From contig NZ_JRJG01000038.1 in the NCBI RefSeq assembly GCF_000759435.1, positions 62,001 to 126,000 of the forward strand: 64,000 nucleotides of DNA, written 5' to 3'. The position numbers were made by a program, and so were the translations under genes. Origin of the DNA: Hoeflea sp. BAL378 (GTDB lineage Bacteria > Pseudomonadota > Alphaproteobacteria > Rhizobiales > Rhizobiaceae). Position 1 is the stretch's first letter; every line of letters begins with the position of its first letter. The notes beneath the pieces were generated by a model, which worked only from the letters and a program-made list of their open reading frames with translations, was not told the DNA's origin and ran no database searches. Below are positions 43,869 through 52,988 of the stretch, in pieces.

Positions 43869-45383
43869 ATGCAGATTGCAGCTCCACAAACACCCGTCTC
43901 TCGAATTGAAAGCGCGGTCGCGGATTTCCTGAGTTCGCCGGTCAAAATGACCATCGGCAAGCACAGGCTGGGCGCGGCGGGCGGCAAGACCCTCGATGTT
44001 TTCAACCCGGCGACCGGCGAAATCATCGCTTCCGTTCCGCGTGGCGGGGTCGAGGACGTCGACAAGGCGGTGAAGGCTGCCCGGGCCGCCCTGAATGGCG
44101 AGTGGTCGTCCATGTCGCCGGTCGACCGGCAGCGGGTGATGCTGAAGATCGCGGACCTGATCGAGGCGAATGGCGAGGAGCTTGCCCAGCTCGAAACGCT
44201 CAACAACGGCAAGTCGGTGATGCTGTCGCGGCTGATCGAGGTCGGCGCCTCCGCCGATTACATGCGCTACATGGCCGGATGGGCCACCAAGATCGAAGGC
44301 TCCACGATCGACATCTCGGTTTCCGTCCCGCCGGGCACGAAGTACAATGCCTATACCCGCAAGGAGCCCGTGGGCGTTGTCGGCGCGATCACGCCGTGGA
44401 ATTTTCCGTTGAACATGGCGGTCTGGAAAATCGCGCCGGCGCTTGCCTGCGGCTGCACGGTCGTGATCAAGCCGGCCGAGGAGACGCCGTTGACCACCGT
44501 CCGCCTGGTCGAGCTTTGCCTCGAGGCGGGTCTGCCGGAGGGCGTGGTCAATGTGGTGACCGGCACCGGCGAGGAAGCCGGCGCCGCCCTGACGGCCCAT
44601 CCCGATGTCGACAAGCTGGCCTTCACCGGATCGACCGAAGTCGGTAAGCGCATCGGCATCCAAGCCATGCGGGACATGAAGCGGGTGACCCTGGAGCTGG
44701 GCGGCAAGGCTCCGATGATCATGTTCGATGACATGGATCTCGACCAGCTCGGCATTGCCGCGGGCGTGGGCGTGTTCTTCAATTCGGGACAGACCTGCTG
44801 CGCCGGGACGCGGGTCTACGCCCAGAAGGGCGTGTACGAAAAGGTCTGCGAGATCATGGCGCAGGTGACGCAGTCCCTGCCGATCGGATCGGGCCTCGAT
44901 CCGGCCAACCAGATCAATCCGATGGTCTCCGCCAAGCACCAGGCCCATGTGTCGGCCTGCATCGCCGGCGGCATCGCCCAGGGCGCTACGCCGCTTCTGG
45001 ATACGAGCCCCTATGCCGGCGCGGGCTATTTCGTCCGCCCGCAGATCTTCACCAACGTCAACCGGGACATGGCGATCATGCAGGAGGAGGTCTTCGGACC
45101 TGTCTTCACGATCACTCCGTTCGAGGATCCCGAGGACGCGGTCCGGATGGCCAACGACACGAAATACGGGCTCGGCGCCTCGATCTGGTCGACCAATATC
45201 AATACGGTGAACCGGTATGTCCCGCGGATCAAGGCGGGAACCGTGTGGGTGAACACCCACAACCTGCCGGACCAGAACATGCCCTTCGGCGGATACAAGC
45301 AGTCCGGGATCGGCAGAGAGCACGGGCGGTCCGCGCTGGACAACTATCTCGAGACCAAGTCAGTCTGTATCGCACTGGGTTAA
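43869..45383 (+). CDS. NAD(P)-dependent aldehyde dehydrogenase, possibly arylacetaldehyde-specific
   Basis: The 504-residue enzyme shows KTLDVFNPATGEIIASVPRGG, ITPWNFPLNMAVWKIAPALACG, FTGSTEVGK, LELGGKAPM and the catalytic C310 in SGQTCCAGTRVY. The middle segment STIDISVSVPPGTKYNAYTRKEPVGVVG resembles phenylacetaldehyde dehydrogenases (StyD/FeaB type). That would suit a locus also carrying IorAB, but substrate prediction from sequence alone is uncertain. It is the first gene of a six-gene plus-strand unit ending at maleate isomerase. Confidence 0.9.
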   Translation: MQIAAPQTPVSRIESAVADFLSSPVKMTIGKHRLGAAGGKTLDVFNPATGEIIASVPRGGVEDVDKAVKAARAALNGEWSSMSPVDRQRVMLKIADLIEANGEELAQLETLNNGKSVMLSRLIEVGASADYMRYMAGWATKIEGSTIDISVSVPPGTKYNAYTRKEPVGVVGAITPWNFPLNMAVWKIAPALACGCTVVIKPAEETPLTTVRLVELCLEAGLPEGVVNVVTGTGEEAGAALTAHPDVDKLAFTGSTEVGKRIGIQAMRDMKRVTLELGGKAPMIMFDDMDLDQLGIAAGVGVFFNSGQTCCAGTRVYAQKGVYEKVCEIMAQVTQSLPIGSGLDPANQINPMVSAKHQAHVSACIAGGIAQGATPLLDTSPYAGAGYFVRPQIFTNVNRDMAIMQEEVFGPVFTITPFEDPEDAVRMANDTKYGLGASIWSTNINTVNRYVPRIKAGTVWVNTHNLPDQNMPFGGYKQSGIGREHGRSALDNYLETKSVCIALG

Positions 45384-45407
45384 TCGTCAAAAGGGAAAGA
45401 CATTAGC

Positions 45408-46778
45408 ATGCCTGTCAGGGACGACAATTTCCTCCGCGAGCACAATGCGCGCCACCAGCTTCATCCGATGATCCATCCGCTGATCTCGGATCAGCATCCG
45501 CCGCAGATCATTGTCAAAGGTGACGGCGTGTTCGTCACCGACATCGATGGCGGCACCTATCTCGACGGCATCGGCGGGCTTTGGAATGTGAATGTCGGGC
45601 ACAACCGGCCCGAGGTGAAGGCCGCCATCGTCGAGCAGATGGACAAGATCAGCTATTATTCGAGCTTCGCCGGCACCACCACCGGACCGTCGATTGCGCT
45701 GTCGGCCAAGATCATGGAACTGGCCGCCGAAGAAGACATGGTCAAGGTGCTGTTCTCGGCGAACGGCTCGGATGCGGTGGAGACCGCGCTGAAGCTGGCG
45801 CGGCAGTATTGGCATCTCGTCGGCGAGCCGGGCCGCTATAAATACATCTCGCTCAAGCAAGGCTATCACGGCGTCCATTTCGGCGGCACGTCGATCAATG
45901 GATATGTCGGCTACCGCGCCGCCTATGAGCCGCTGATGGCCGGGTGTATCCAGATCGACAGCCCGTGGACCTATCGCAATCCCTATACGGAAGATCCCGA
46001 GGAGCTTGCGGACGCGATCGTGGTTCAGCTCGAGCGCGCGATTGTCAATCAGGGGCCGGGCACGGTCGCGGCCTTCATTGCCGAGCCGGTGCAGGGCGCC
46101 GGCGGCGTCATCGTTCCGCCTGCGAGCTTCTGGCCGAAGATGCGCAAGGTTCTGGACAAATACGGCATCCTGCTGATCTCGGACGAAGTCGTCACGGGTT
46201 TCGGCCGTTCGGGATCGATGTTCGGAGCCCGCGGCTGGGGCGTCAAGCCTGACATCATGTGCCTGGCGAAAGGCATCTCCGCCGGCTACATCCCGATGGG
46301 TGCCACCGTCCTGAACAGGCGGGTCTACGAGGCCTGGACCAAGGGCGTGTCGCCGATGGGGTTCATCTTCCATGGCTACACCTCGACGGGCCATCCGCTG
46401 GGCTGCGCCGCGGCAAACGCGGTGCTCGACATCGTCGAGCGCGAGAACCTGCCCGAGAACGCCAGGATCCAGGGCGAGCGGCTGCTCAAGGGCCTTGCCG
46501 GCATCCCGTCCTGGTCTTCGCTTGCCGGAGAAGTGCGCGGCAAGGGGCTGATGGTCGGCATCGACATGGTCGCCGACAAGAAGACGCGCGAGCCCATCGA
46601 TCCCGGCAAGGGCCAGGGCGAGATGATCGCCGCCTTCGCGCGCGACGAAGGGGTCATCGTCCGTCCCGCCGGCAGCAACATCATCATATCGCCGCCGCTG
46701 ACGCTGCAGGCCGAGCATGTCGACCAGATCGTGGGCGCGCTCGTCACCGCGTTCAAGCGCTACGAAGACAACCGGTAG
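45408..46778 (+). CDS. Class III omega-aminotransferase
   Basis: The 456-residue PLP enzyme has the N-terminal HPLISDQHPPQIIVKGDGVFVTDIDG, SANGSDAVETALKLARQYW (phosphate site), the PLP aspartate D259 in ISDEVVTGFGRSG and the Schiff-base lysine K288 in LAKGISAGYIPMG. The C-terminal substrate arginine region (AFARDEGVIVRPAGSNIIISPP) is typical of omega-amino acid:pyruvate aminotransferases. In this operon it could produce an aldehyde for the dehydrogenase at 43869 from an arylalkylamine or amino acid. It is distinct from the homologue at 1387. Confidence 0.92.
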   Translation: MPVRDDNFLREHNARHQLHPMIHPLISDQHPPQIIVKGDGVFVTDIDGGTYLDGIGGLWNVNVGHNRPEVKAAIVEQMDKISYYSSFAGTTTGPSIALSAKIMELAAEEDMVKVLFSANGSDAVETALKLARQYWHLVGEPGRYKYISLKQGYHGVHFGGTSINGYVGYRAAYEPLMAGCIQIDSPWTYRNPYTEDPEELADAIVVQLERAIVNQGPGTVAAFIAEPVQGAGGVIVPPASFWPKMRKVLDKYGILLISDEVVTGFGRSGSMFGARGWGVKPDIMCLAKGISAGYIPMGATVLNRRVYEAWTKGVSPMGFIFHGYTSTGHPLGCAAANAVLDIVERENLPENARIQGERLLKGLAGIPSWSSLAGEVRGKGLMVGIDMVADKKTREPIDPGKGQGEMIAAFARDEGVIVRPAGSNIIISPPLTLQAEHVDQIVGALVTAFKRYEDNR

Positions 46779-46786
46779 GAGCCGCC

Positions 46787-47833
46787 ATGTTACCCGATAA
46801 GGAATTTCCCCGTTTCAAGGCGGCTGCGGTGCAGGCCAGCCCGGTCTTTCTCGATGCCGCGGCAACGGCGAGAAAGGCCGCGGACCTGATCTCCGAAGCC
46901 GCCGGCAACGGGGCCCGCCTGATTGTGTTCCCCGAGGTCTTCATCCCCGGCTATCCCTATTGGAGCTGGATCACCGATCCGGTGACCGGCAGCGCCTGGT
47001 TCGAGAAACTGGTACGGGCTTCGGTGTTCCTGCCCGGTCCGGAAATCGAGACGGTTTGCGCCGCGGCCAGGGCAAACGACGCCTATGTGGTGATCGGCGT
47101 CAACGAACGAAGCCCGATCTCGCTTGGCGCTCTCTACAACACGCTGGTGTTCATCGGCCCGGATGGCGCCATCCTCGGCAAGCATCGCAAGCTTGTCCCG
47201 ACCTGGGCCGAAAAGCTCACCTGGACCGGCGGCGACGGATCCACCCTCAAGGTCTACGACACCGAGATCGGACCTCTCGGCGGGCTCGCCTGTGGCGAGA
47301 ACACCAACACCCTGGCGCGGTTTTCGCTGCTTGCCCAGGGCGAGCTGGTGCATGCGGCAAGCTACATCTCGCTGCCGGTGGCCCCACCCGATTACGACAT
47401 GGCCGAGGCGATCAAGCTGCGCGGGCAGTCGCACAGCTTCGAGGGCAAGGTCTTCACGATCGTCTCGACCTCGACCATCTCCGACGAGATCATCACCGAG
47501 ATGGAAAAGGTGCGGCCGGACGCACGCGCGCTGCTGGAACGCAAGTCGAGCGCGTTTTCGGGGATCATCGGGCCCGATGGCCGGGTCGTGGGCGACAGCC
47601 TTATCGATGACGAGGGGATCGTGTACGCCGAGATCGATCTGGCGCGCTGCATCCAGCCCAAGCAGATGCACGACATCATCGGGCACTACAACCGCTTCGA
47701 TGTCTTCCAGCTTCATCTGAATACCGCACCGCAAAGCGCCTTGGCGACAAAGCCCGCGCGACAGGAAGCCGATGGAGCGCCTGAAGGCGATCTGCCGTCG
47801 TCTGAGCCTCTTCACCTGGACAAACTCAAGTAG
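46787..47833 (+). CDS. Nitrilase (carbon-nitrogen hydrolase, branch 1 type)
   Basis: The 348-residue enzyme has the Glu-Lys-Cys triad: E50 in VFPEVFIPGYPYW, K135 in KHRKLVPTWAEKLTW and C169 in GGLACGENTNTLARF. CGENTN rather than CWE at the nucleophile is a pattern seen in aliphatic and arylaceto-nitrilases of rhizobia-like bacteria. It converts R-CN to the acid plus ammonia. AGGAG overlaps the aminotransferase stop. The C-terminal 30 residues are a disordered, Ala/Pro/Glu-rich tail, as in helical-filament nitrilases. Its presence suggests that the operon accepts a nitrile substrate or detoxifies one. Confidence 0.9.
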   Translation: MLPDKEFPRFKAAAVQASPVFLDAAATARKAADLISEAAGNGARLIVFPEVFIPGYPYWSWITDPVTGSAWFEKLVRASVFLPGPEIETVCAAARANDAYVVIGVNERSPISLGALYNTLVFIGPDGAILGKHRKLVPTWAEKLTWTGGDGSTLKVYDTEIGPLGGLACGENTNTLARFSLLAQGELVHAASYISLPVAPPDYDMAEAIKLRGQSHSFEGKVFTIVSTSTISDEIITEMEKVRPDARALLERKSSAFSGIIGPDGRVVGDSLIDDEGIVYAEIDLARCIQPKQMHDIIGHYNRFDVFQLHLNTAPQSALATKPARQEADGAPEGDLPSSEPLHLDKLK

Positions 47834-47848
47834 GGAAGGAACATTGCA

Positions 47849-48967
47849 ATGACCAATGCTGCACACAGCGATGACGTGCTCGGGCGCGCCCGTGTTGCGG
47901 ACAACGCGGAGCTGAAAGCCTATTATGACGATCTGGCACAGCTCGACACCGGCGCCCTCTGGACGGTCGCCAATTCGATTGAGCCTTGGGAGCCGACGCC
48001 GGTTTCCGATCCCGTTCTGTGGCGCAATTCGGATCTGCGCCACCAGGTGCTGCGCGCCATCGAGCTGGTCCGCCCCGAGGACGCCGGGCGGCGCGTGGTC
48101 TATCTGCGCAATCCCAAGCGCAAGGATGTCAGCGCCGCCTGCGGCTGGCTGTTCTCCGGCATCCAGGTGATGAAGCCGGGCGAGAAGGCCGGCGCGCACA
48201 AGCATGCGGCCTCCGCCTTGCGGTTCATCATGGAGGGCAAGGGCGCCTATACCATCGTCGACGGGCACAAGATGGAACTGGGCGGAAGAGACTTTGTGAT
48301 CACGCCCAACGGTACCTGGCACGAACATGGAATCGCCGAGGATGGCGAGATCTGCATGTGGCAGGACGGCTTGGACATCCCGCTGACCAATGCGCTGGAA
48401 GCCAATTTCTACGCCGTGCATCCCAACGACTACCAGACGACCAATCTTCCGGTGAACGGCAGCCCGCTGACCTACGGCGCACCGGGGCTGCTGCCGCTGA
48501 TGGACAAATGGGACAAGCCTTATTCGCCGCTGTTGCAGTATCGCTGGGAACCGACCTACGAGGCGCTCTTGAACTACGCAAAGGTCACCGACGGCTCGCC
48601 CTATGACGGCGTGATCATGCGCTACAGCAACCCGCATACCGGCGGCGACCCGATGCTGACCATGGGCGCCACGATGCAGCTCCTGCGTCCGTCTGAGCAC
48701 ACCCAGGCGCACCGCCACACCGGCAACATCATCTACCAGGTTGCCAAGGGGGAGGGCTATTCCGTCATCAACGGCAAGCGCTTCGACTGGAAGGAGAAGG
48801 ACATCTTCTGCGTTCCGCCGTGGATGTGGCACGAGCACTGCAACACCGCGACGGGCGACGATGCGTGCCTTTTCTCTTTCAATGATCTTCCTACCATGAA
48901 AAAGCTCGGCTTCTACGCCGAACAGGCGCTGAACGAAAATGACGGTCATCAGATCGTCAAGCAATAA
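47849..48967 (+). CDS. Gentisate 1,2-dioxygenase family bicupin
   Basis: The 372-residue dioxygenase has an N-terminal cupin with Fe(II) ligands H117 and H119 in AGAHKHAASALRFIMEGKGAYT and H158 or H160 in TPNGTWHEHG. A second cupin follows (QAHRHTGNIIYQVAKGEG). It closely fits gentisate 1,2-dioxygenase, which opens the ring of gentisate to maleylpyruvate. Salicylate or 1-hydroxy-2-naphthoate dioxygenases share the fold and cannot be excluded. The next two genes encode the hydrolase and isomerase expected for the product, which strongly favours gentisate. AGGGAAGG precedes the ATG. Confidence 0.88.
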   Translation: MTNAAHSDDVLGRARVADNAELKAYYDDLAQLDTGALWTVANSIEPWEPTPVSDPVLWRNSDLRHQVLRAIELVRPEDAGRRVVYLRNPKRKDVSAACGWLFSGIQVMKPGEKAGAHKHAASALRFIMEGKGAYTIVDGHKMELGGRDFVITPNGTWHEHGIAEDGEICMWQDGLDIPLTNALEANFYAVHPNDYQTTNLPVNGSPLTYGAPGLLPLMDKWDKPYSPLLQYRWEPTYEALLNYAKVTDGSPYDGVIMRYSNPHTGGDPMLTMGATMQLLRPSEHTQAHRHTGNIIYQVAKGEGYSVINGKRFDWKEKDIFCVPPWMWHEHCNTATGDDACLFSFNDLPTMKKLGFYAEQALNENDGHQIVKQ

Positions 48968-48988
48968 CGACAGTTTGGGAATCCAGAA

Positions 48989-49906
48989 ATGAAACTTGTA
49001 ACCTATCGTGCCGCGGCAGCGGCAGAAGGACGTCTTGGTGTTGTCTGGGACGGACTGGTCATCGACGTCGAGCGCCTCGGCCACGTCGTCGGGGAAGACT
49101 TTCCGACCTCGATGCTGGACCTGATCGACCAGGGTCCGGATGCCCTGGCGGCCTTGGCCCGCGCCATCGCCGAAACCGACGGCAAGCGCCCGGCCGGCAT
49201 CGCCGTGCCCGTCGAAAACGTGAAGATGCTGGCGCCCATTCCGCGCCCGCGCAAGAACATCTTCGGCATCGGCCTCAATTATGTCGAGCATGTCGCCGAA
49301 TCGGCGCGGACGCTCGACACTTCCAAGGAGCTTCCGGACAAGCCGGTGGTGTTCTCGAAACCGCCGACGGCCGTCATCGCCGACGGCGAGCCGATCCAGC
49401 ACAACGCCGCCATGACCCAGCAACTCGACTGGGAAGTCGAGCTGGCCGTGATCATCGGCAAGCGGGCGACCCGTATCTCCAAGGAAGACGCGATGAGCCA
49501 TGTCTTCGGCTATTCGGTCATCAACGACGTTTCGGCGCGCGACAACCGGCGGGCCGGACAGTGGATCTTCTCCAAGGGGCAGGACAGCTACGCGCCGTTC
49601 GGTCCGGCGATCGTGACGGCGGATGACATAGCCGACCCGCACAATCTCGTCCTGTGGCTCAAGAAGAACGGCGAGGAAAAGCAGCGCTCGAACACCAAGT
49701 TCCTGCTGTTCGATATTCCGACCCTGATCGCCGACCTGTCTTCGGGCATGACGCTGGAGCCCGGCGATATCATTGCCACCGGAACGCCCGCGGGCGTTGG
49801 CGCCGGACGCAGTCCGCAGGAATTCATGTGGCCCGGAGACGTCATCGAATGCGGCGTCGACGGGATCGGCGTGCTGCGCAATCCCGTCGTCAAGATCGGG
49901 GACTGA
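48989..49906 (+). CDS. FAH-family hydrolase, probable maleylpyruvate/fumarylpyruvate hydrolase
   Basis: The 305-residue protein has the fumarylacetoacetate-hydrolase core: NIFGIGLNYVEHVAE (catalytic H101), metal ligands E149 and E151 in DWEVELAVIIG, D180 in VINDVSARDNR and GDIIATGTPAGVG. It cleaves the C-C bond of acylpyruvates. Because a maleate isomerase follows and no glutathione-dependent maleylpyruvate isomerase is present, direct hydrolysis of maleylpyruvate to maleate and pyruvate is the best-supported role. Fumarylpyruvate hydrolysis is the alternative. One base separates its stop from the next ATG. Confidence 0.87.
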   Translation: MKLVTYRAAAAAEGRLGVVWDGLVIDVERLGHVVGEDFPTSMLDLIDQGPDALAALARAIAETDGKRPAGIAVPVENVKMLAPIPRPRKNIFGIGLNYVEHVAESARTLDTSKELPDKPVVFSKPPTAVIADGEPIQHNAAMTQQLDWEVELAVIIGKRATRISKEDAMSHVFGYSVINDVSARDNRRAGQWIFSKGQDSYAPFGPAIVTADDIADPHNLVLWLKKNGEEKQRSNTKFLLFDIPTLIADLSSGMTLEPGDIIATGTPAGVGAGRSPQEFMWPGDVIECGVDGIGVLRNPVVKIGD

Positions 49907-49907
49907 C

Positions 49908-50660
49908 ATGAACCAGACCATCAAGATCGGCCAGATCGTTCCCTCGTCAAACCTGACCATGGAACGCGAAATCCCGGCCATGCTGCGCGCCCGCGAAACC
50001 ATCTTTCCGGAGCGTTTTTCCTTCCATTCCTCGCGGATGCGGATGAAGAAGGTCACCCCGGAAGAGCTCAAGGCCATGGACTGCGACAGCGACCGCTGCG
50101 CCTATGAGCTTTCCGACGCCGCCGTCGACGTGATGGGCTACGCCTGTCTCGTCGCCATCATGGCCATGGGCAAGGGCTATCACAGGGAGAGCCAGGAGCG
50201 GTTGCACAAGATCACCGTCGAAAACGGCCATCCCGCACCGGTGGTCAGTTCCGCCGGGGCGCTTGTGGACAGTCTCAAGCTGATGGGGGCAAAGCGCATT
50301 TCGATCGTGGCGCCCTACATGAAGCCCCTGACCAAGCTGGTGGCCGAGTACATCGAAGCCGAAGGCGTCGAGGTCAAGGACTACATCGCGCTGGAAATCC
50401 CGGACAATCTCGAGGTCGCGGCGCAGGATCCGATGAACCTCGTGGAGATCTACAAGCGCCTGGACCTCAAGAACATCGATGCGCTGGTGCTTTCGGCCTG
50501 CGTGCAGATGCCTTCGCTGGCGGCGATCCAGCGGGTCGAGGATGAATGCGGCGTTCCGGTTCTCTCGGCCGCGGTGGCGACGACCCACCAGATGCTGGTG
50601 CGCCTGGGCCTCGAGCCCAAGGTGCCCAATTGCGGAACGCTGCTGGCCGGCAAGGCCTGA
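49908..50660 (+). CDS. Maleate cis-trans isomerase (Asp/Glu racemase superfamily)
   Basis: The 250-residue enzyme has two catalytic cysteines, C80 in MGYACLVAIM and C198 in VLSACVQMPS, plus the N-terminal VPSSNLTMEREIP carboxylate-binding segment. These are hallmarks of maleate isomerase (NicE/MaiA), which converts maleate to fumarate. Start ATG 49908 gives the standard N-terminus. It completes a route from gentisate to fumarate plus pyruvate with the two preceding genes. A rho-independent terminator follows immediately. Confidence 0.9.
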   Translation: MNQTIKIGQIVPSSNLTMEREIPAMLRARETIFPERFSFHSSRMRMKKVTPEELKAMDCDSDRCAYELSDAAVDVMGYACLVAIMAMGKGYHRESQERLHKITVENGHPAPVVSSAGALVDSLKLMGAKRISIVAPYMKPLTKLVAEYIEAEGVEVKDYIALEIPDNLEVAAQDPMNLVEIYKRLDLKNIDALVLSACVQMPSLAAIQRVEDECGVPVLSAAVATTHQMLVRLGLEPKVPNCGTLLAGKA

Positions 50661-50665
50661 TCTTG

Positions 50666-50701
50666 CGGACGCGCCGGGACATCGGCGCGTCCGTTCTTTT
50701 T
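50666..50701 (+). terminator. Rho-independent terminator after maleate isomerase
   Basis: CGGACGCGCCG (50666-50676) pairs perfectly with CGGCGCGTCCG (50683-50693) over a 6-base loop and is followed by TTCTTTTT. It ends the operon that begins at 43869. Confidence 0.9.
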
Positions 50702-50801
50702 CCGGTGCAGCAAACCGGCGCTTGACGGCAGGCGAGCGGGATGACGTTTGCCTCTGCCTCTCTGATCGGCCAACCGGAAACGAATTGAGGGAGAACAGGT
50801 G

Positions 50802-51341
50802 ATGAGCAGGTTGAGATCCTATCTGGATGTGCTTCAACGGGAGCGCCCGCCGGGCGACCTCGTCTTCGCTCTGGGGTTCCTGGCCTTCTGCCTGTTCCTG
50901 TTCGCCAACCTCGGCGAGGAAGTCGAGTGGGTGTCGGGCATGGGGCTGGTTTCGCAACCCGCTTTCTGGCCGACGGTCTCCGTTCTCGGAATGCTGCTGT
51001 TCGCGATCCTGCATGTGTGCGGATCGCTGGTTTCGCCGAGAACGCCCGGCCGGCTGCAGGAGACGGTGTTCTGGATGCGGTCGCTGGAATATGTGGCCTA
51101 TCTGCTCGTCTATGTCTGGAGCGTGCCGTTTCTCGGATACCTTCCGGCCACGGTGCTTTTCTCGCTGCTGGTCACCTTCCGGCTGGGCTATCGGAAACCC
51201 GTTGCCTATGGAGCAGCGCTGCTCTTCGCCATTTCGGTCGTGCTGATCTTCAAGTCCATTCTGCAGGTGAACATGCCGGTCGGCGAGCTGTACGAGCATC
51301 TTCCGGCCTCATTGCGCCGATTTGCCATGTCTTATCTCTAG
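50802..51341 (+). CDS. TctB-family small membrane subunit of a tripartite tricarboxylate transporter
   Basis: The 179-residue protein has four hydrophobic helices (FALGFLAFCLFLFANLG; FWPTVSVLGMLLFAILHV; SLEYVAYLLVYVWSVPFLGYLPATVLFSLLVTF; AYGAALLFAISVVLIFKSIL) in the TctB order. It is the small permease subunit pairing with TctA. GAGGGAG lies about 8 bases before ATG 50802; a GTG sits one codon earlier. It is preceded by the gentisate operon terminator, so it needs its own promoter within 50702-50795. Confidence 0.87.
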   Translation: MSRLRSYLDVLQRERPPGDLVFALGFLAFCLFLFANLGEEVEWVSGMGLVSQPAFWPTVSVLGMLLFAILHVCGSLVSPRTPGRLQETVFWMRSLEYVAYLLVYVWSVPFLGYLPATVLFSLLVTFRLGYRKPVAYGAALLFAISVVLIFKSILQVNMPVGELYEHLPASLRRFAMSYL

Positions 51342-51353
51342 GGGAGCAGACCG

Positions 51354-52853
51354 ATGGAAGCTGTAATCGGCGGGATCGAGATCCTTCTCAACTGGCAGGT
51401 CCTGCTTGCCCTCTTCGTGGGCTCGGTGGGCGGCGTGATCATCGGCGCGATCCCCGGGGTGGGGGCGCCGACCGCCATCGCCATCCTGCTGCCTGCGACA
51501 TTCTCGATGGAGCCGGTCGTCGGACTGACCATGCTCCTGGGCATCTACGGATCCTCCATGTATGGCGGCGCCATTCCGGCGGTGCTGCTCAACACGCCGG
51601 GAACCCCGGTCAATGCCCTGACGACCTATGACGGCTTCCCGATGACGCAACGCGGCGAAGCGCACCGGGCGTTGTCGCTGGCCTATTCGGCGAGCTTCTT
51701 CGGCGGAATTTTTGCGATTCTCTGCCTGATCCTGTTCGCGCCGGTGCTGGCGATGGTCGCGCCGAAATTCGGCAGCCGCGAAATCTTTCTGGCGGCGTTG
51801 CTGGGCATCGTGCTGGTCATCGTCGCGCACCGGGGCCAGGCCATGGCGGCGGGCATGCTGGCCTTTCTCGGCATCTTCCTGAACAGTGTCGGGCTGGAGA
51901 CGGTCAAATACACCCAGCGCTTCACCTTCGATCAGGCGTGGCTGTCCTCGGGGTTCGATCTGATCGTCGTGGTGCTCGGCCTGTTCGGGATCTCACAGGC
52001 GCTGGTGCTGATGGTCGACAGCGACGCGGTTCCAAAGCCGATGACGGTGCAGGGCAATCTGTTTCGCGGATTCGCGGAGCTGTTCAGGCACAAGCGGGTT
52101 GCGTCGGTCTCGTCAGGCTTCGGGGTGGCGATGGGCATCATTCCGGGCGTCGGCGAGTTCACCGCGCAATTCCTGTCCTATACCTATGCCCGCAAGACAT
52201 CGAAGCAGCCGGGAATGTTCGGCAAGGGGTCCCCGGAAGGCATCATCGCCTCCGAAGCCTCCAACAATGCCGTCCCGCCCTCGGCCATGATACCGCTGCT
52301 TGCCCTGGGCATTCCCGGCGAAGCGCTCACGGCCATGATGCTGTCGGTGTTTTATGTCCACAACGTGGTGCCGGGGCCGCAACTGTTTCGCGACCACATG
52401 GACTTCATCATGGCGCTGTACCTGTCGCTGCTGATCCTCAATGTGCTGGTCGTTATCTTCCTTCTGTTCTCGACCAATGCCCTTATCAAGGTCACCCAGG
52501 TTCCCACCCGCTTCCTCGGCATGACCATCATGGCGCTGAGCTTCGTCGGGGTTTACAGCCTGCGCAATTCCATCACCGATTGCGCCATCGCATCGGGCTT
52601 CGGCGTCTTCGGCCTGATCCTGAAGCGGCTCGGCCTGCCCGTCGTCCCGATCATCCTCGGAATGGTCCTGGGGGGCATCATGGAAGTCAAGCTGCGCGCA
52701 TCCATGGCGCGCATCGACAGCCCGCTGGACTTCTTCGACCGGCCGATCTCGGTGGTGATCATTCTTGCGATCGTCTTCGTCATCGTCCAGCACCTGCGCA
52801 CACTCCGCGCCGAAGGCAAACAGCCCGGCACGACTGCCGGCGACAGCGTCTGA
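51354..52853 (+). CDS. TctA-family large permease of a tripartite tricarboxylate transporter
   Basis: The 499-residue integral membrane protein has about 12 helices and the two TctA signature blocks, GAIPGVGAPTAIAILLPATF and IPGVGEFTAQFLSYTYARKTSK. The substrate loop is NTPGTPVNALTTYDGFPM. It imports carboxylates (citrate, terephthalate, phthalate and relatives are known) with a periplasmic TctC. GGGGAGC precedes the ATG. Here it could import the aromatic or dicarboxylic acid handled by the flanking operons. Confidence 0.93.
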   Translation: MEAVIGGIEILLNWQVLLALFVGSVGGVIIGAIPGVGAPTAIAILLPATFSMEPVVGLTMLLGIYGSSMYGGAIPAVLLNTPGTPVNALTTYDGFPMTQRGEAHRALSLAYSASFFGGIFAILCLILFAPVLAMVAPKFGSREIFLAALLGIVLVIVAHRGQAMAAGMLAFLGIFLNSVGLETVKYTQRFTFDQAWLSSGFDLIVVVLGLFGISQALVLMVDSDAVPKPMTVQGNLFRGFAELFRHKRVASVSSGFGVAMGIIPGVGEFTAQFLSYTYARKTSKQPGMFGKGSPEGIIASEASNNAVPPSAMIPLLALGIPGEALTAMMLSVFYVHNVVPGPQLFRDHMDFIMALYLSLLILNVLVVIFLLFSTNALIKVTQVPTRFLGMTIMALSFVGVYSLRNSITDCAIASGFGVFGLILKRLGLPVVPIILGMVLGGIMEVKLRASMARIDSPLDFFDRPISVVIILAIVFVIVQHLRTLRAEGKQPGTTAGDSV

Positions 52854-52920
52854 TCGGATCGGGATCGGCACCGCTTGCCCGCTCTCAGGCGAGCGTCCTT
52901 GGCTTGCGTCCCCGGACATG

Positions 52921-52959
52921 AAGAGCCCCCCGACCCTGCAACAGGGTCGGGGGGCTCTT
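52921..52959. terminator. Perfect 18-bp convergent terminator between TctA and TctC
   Basis: AAGAGCCCCCCGACCCTG (52921-52938) is exactly complementary to the arm at 52942-52959 with a 3-base loop. It lies between convergent genes and begins with AA and ends with TT, so it can serve both strands. Confidence 0.9.
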
Positions 52960-52988
52960 GAGTTCGGCAGGTCTTCACAAGCGGCGGA

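Noticed and set aside
47849-48967. Assignment as 1-hydroxy-2-naphthoate or salicylate dioxygenase
   Set aside because: The fold cannot separate them, but the adjacent FAH-family hydrolase and maleate isomerase fit the gentisate product much better.
46790-50077. 1095-codon minus-strand open frame opposite nitrilase to maleate isomerase
   Set aside because: It is an antisense shadow of four genes with clear active-site motifs on the plus strand.
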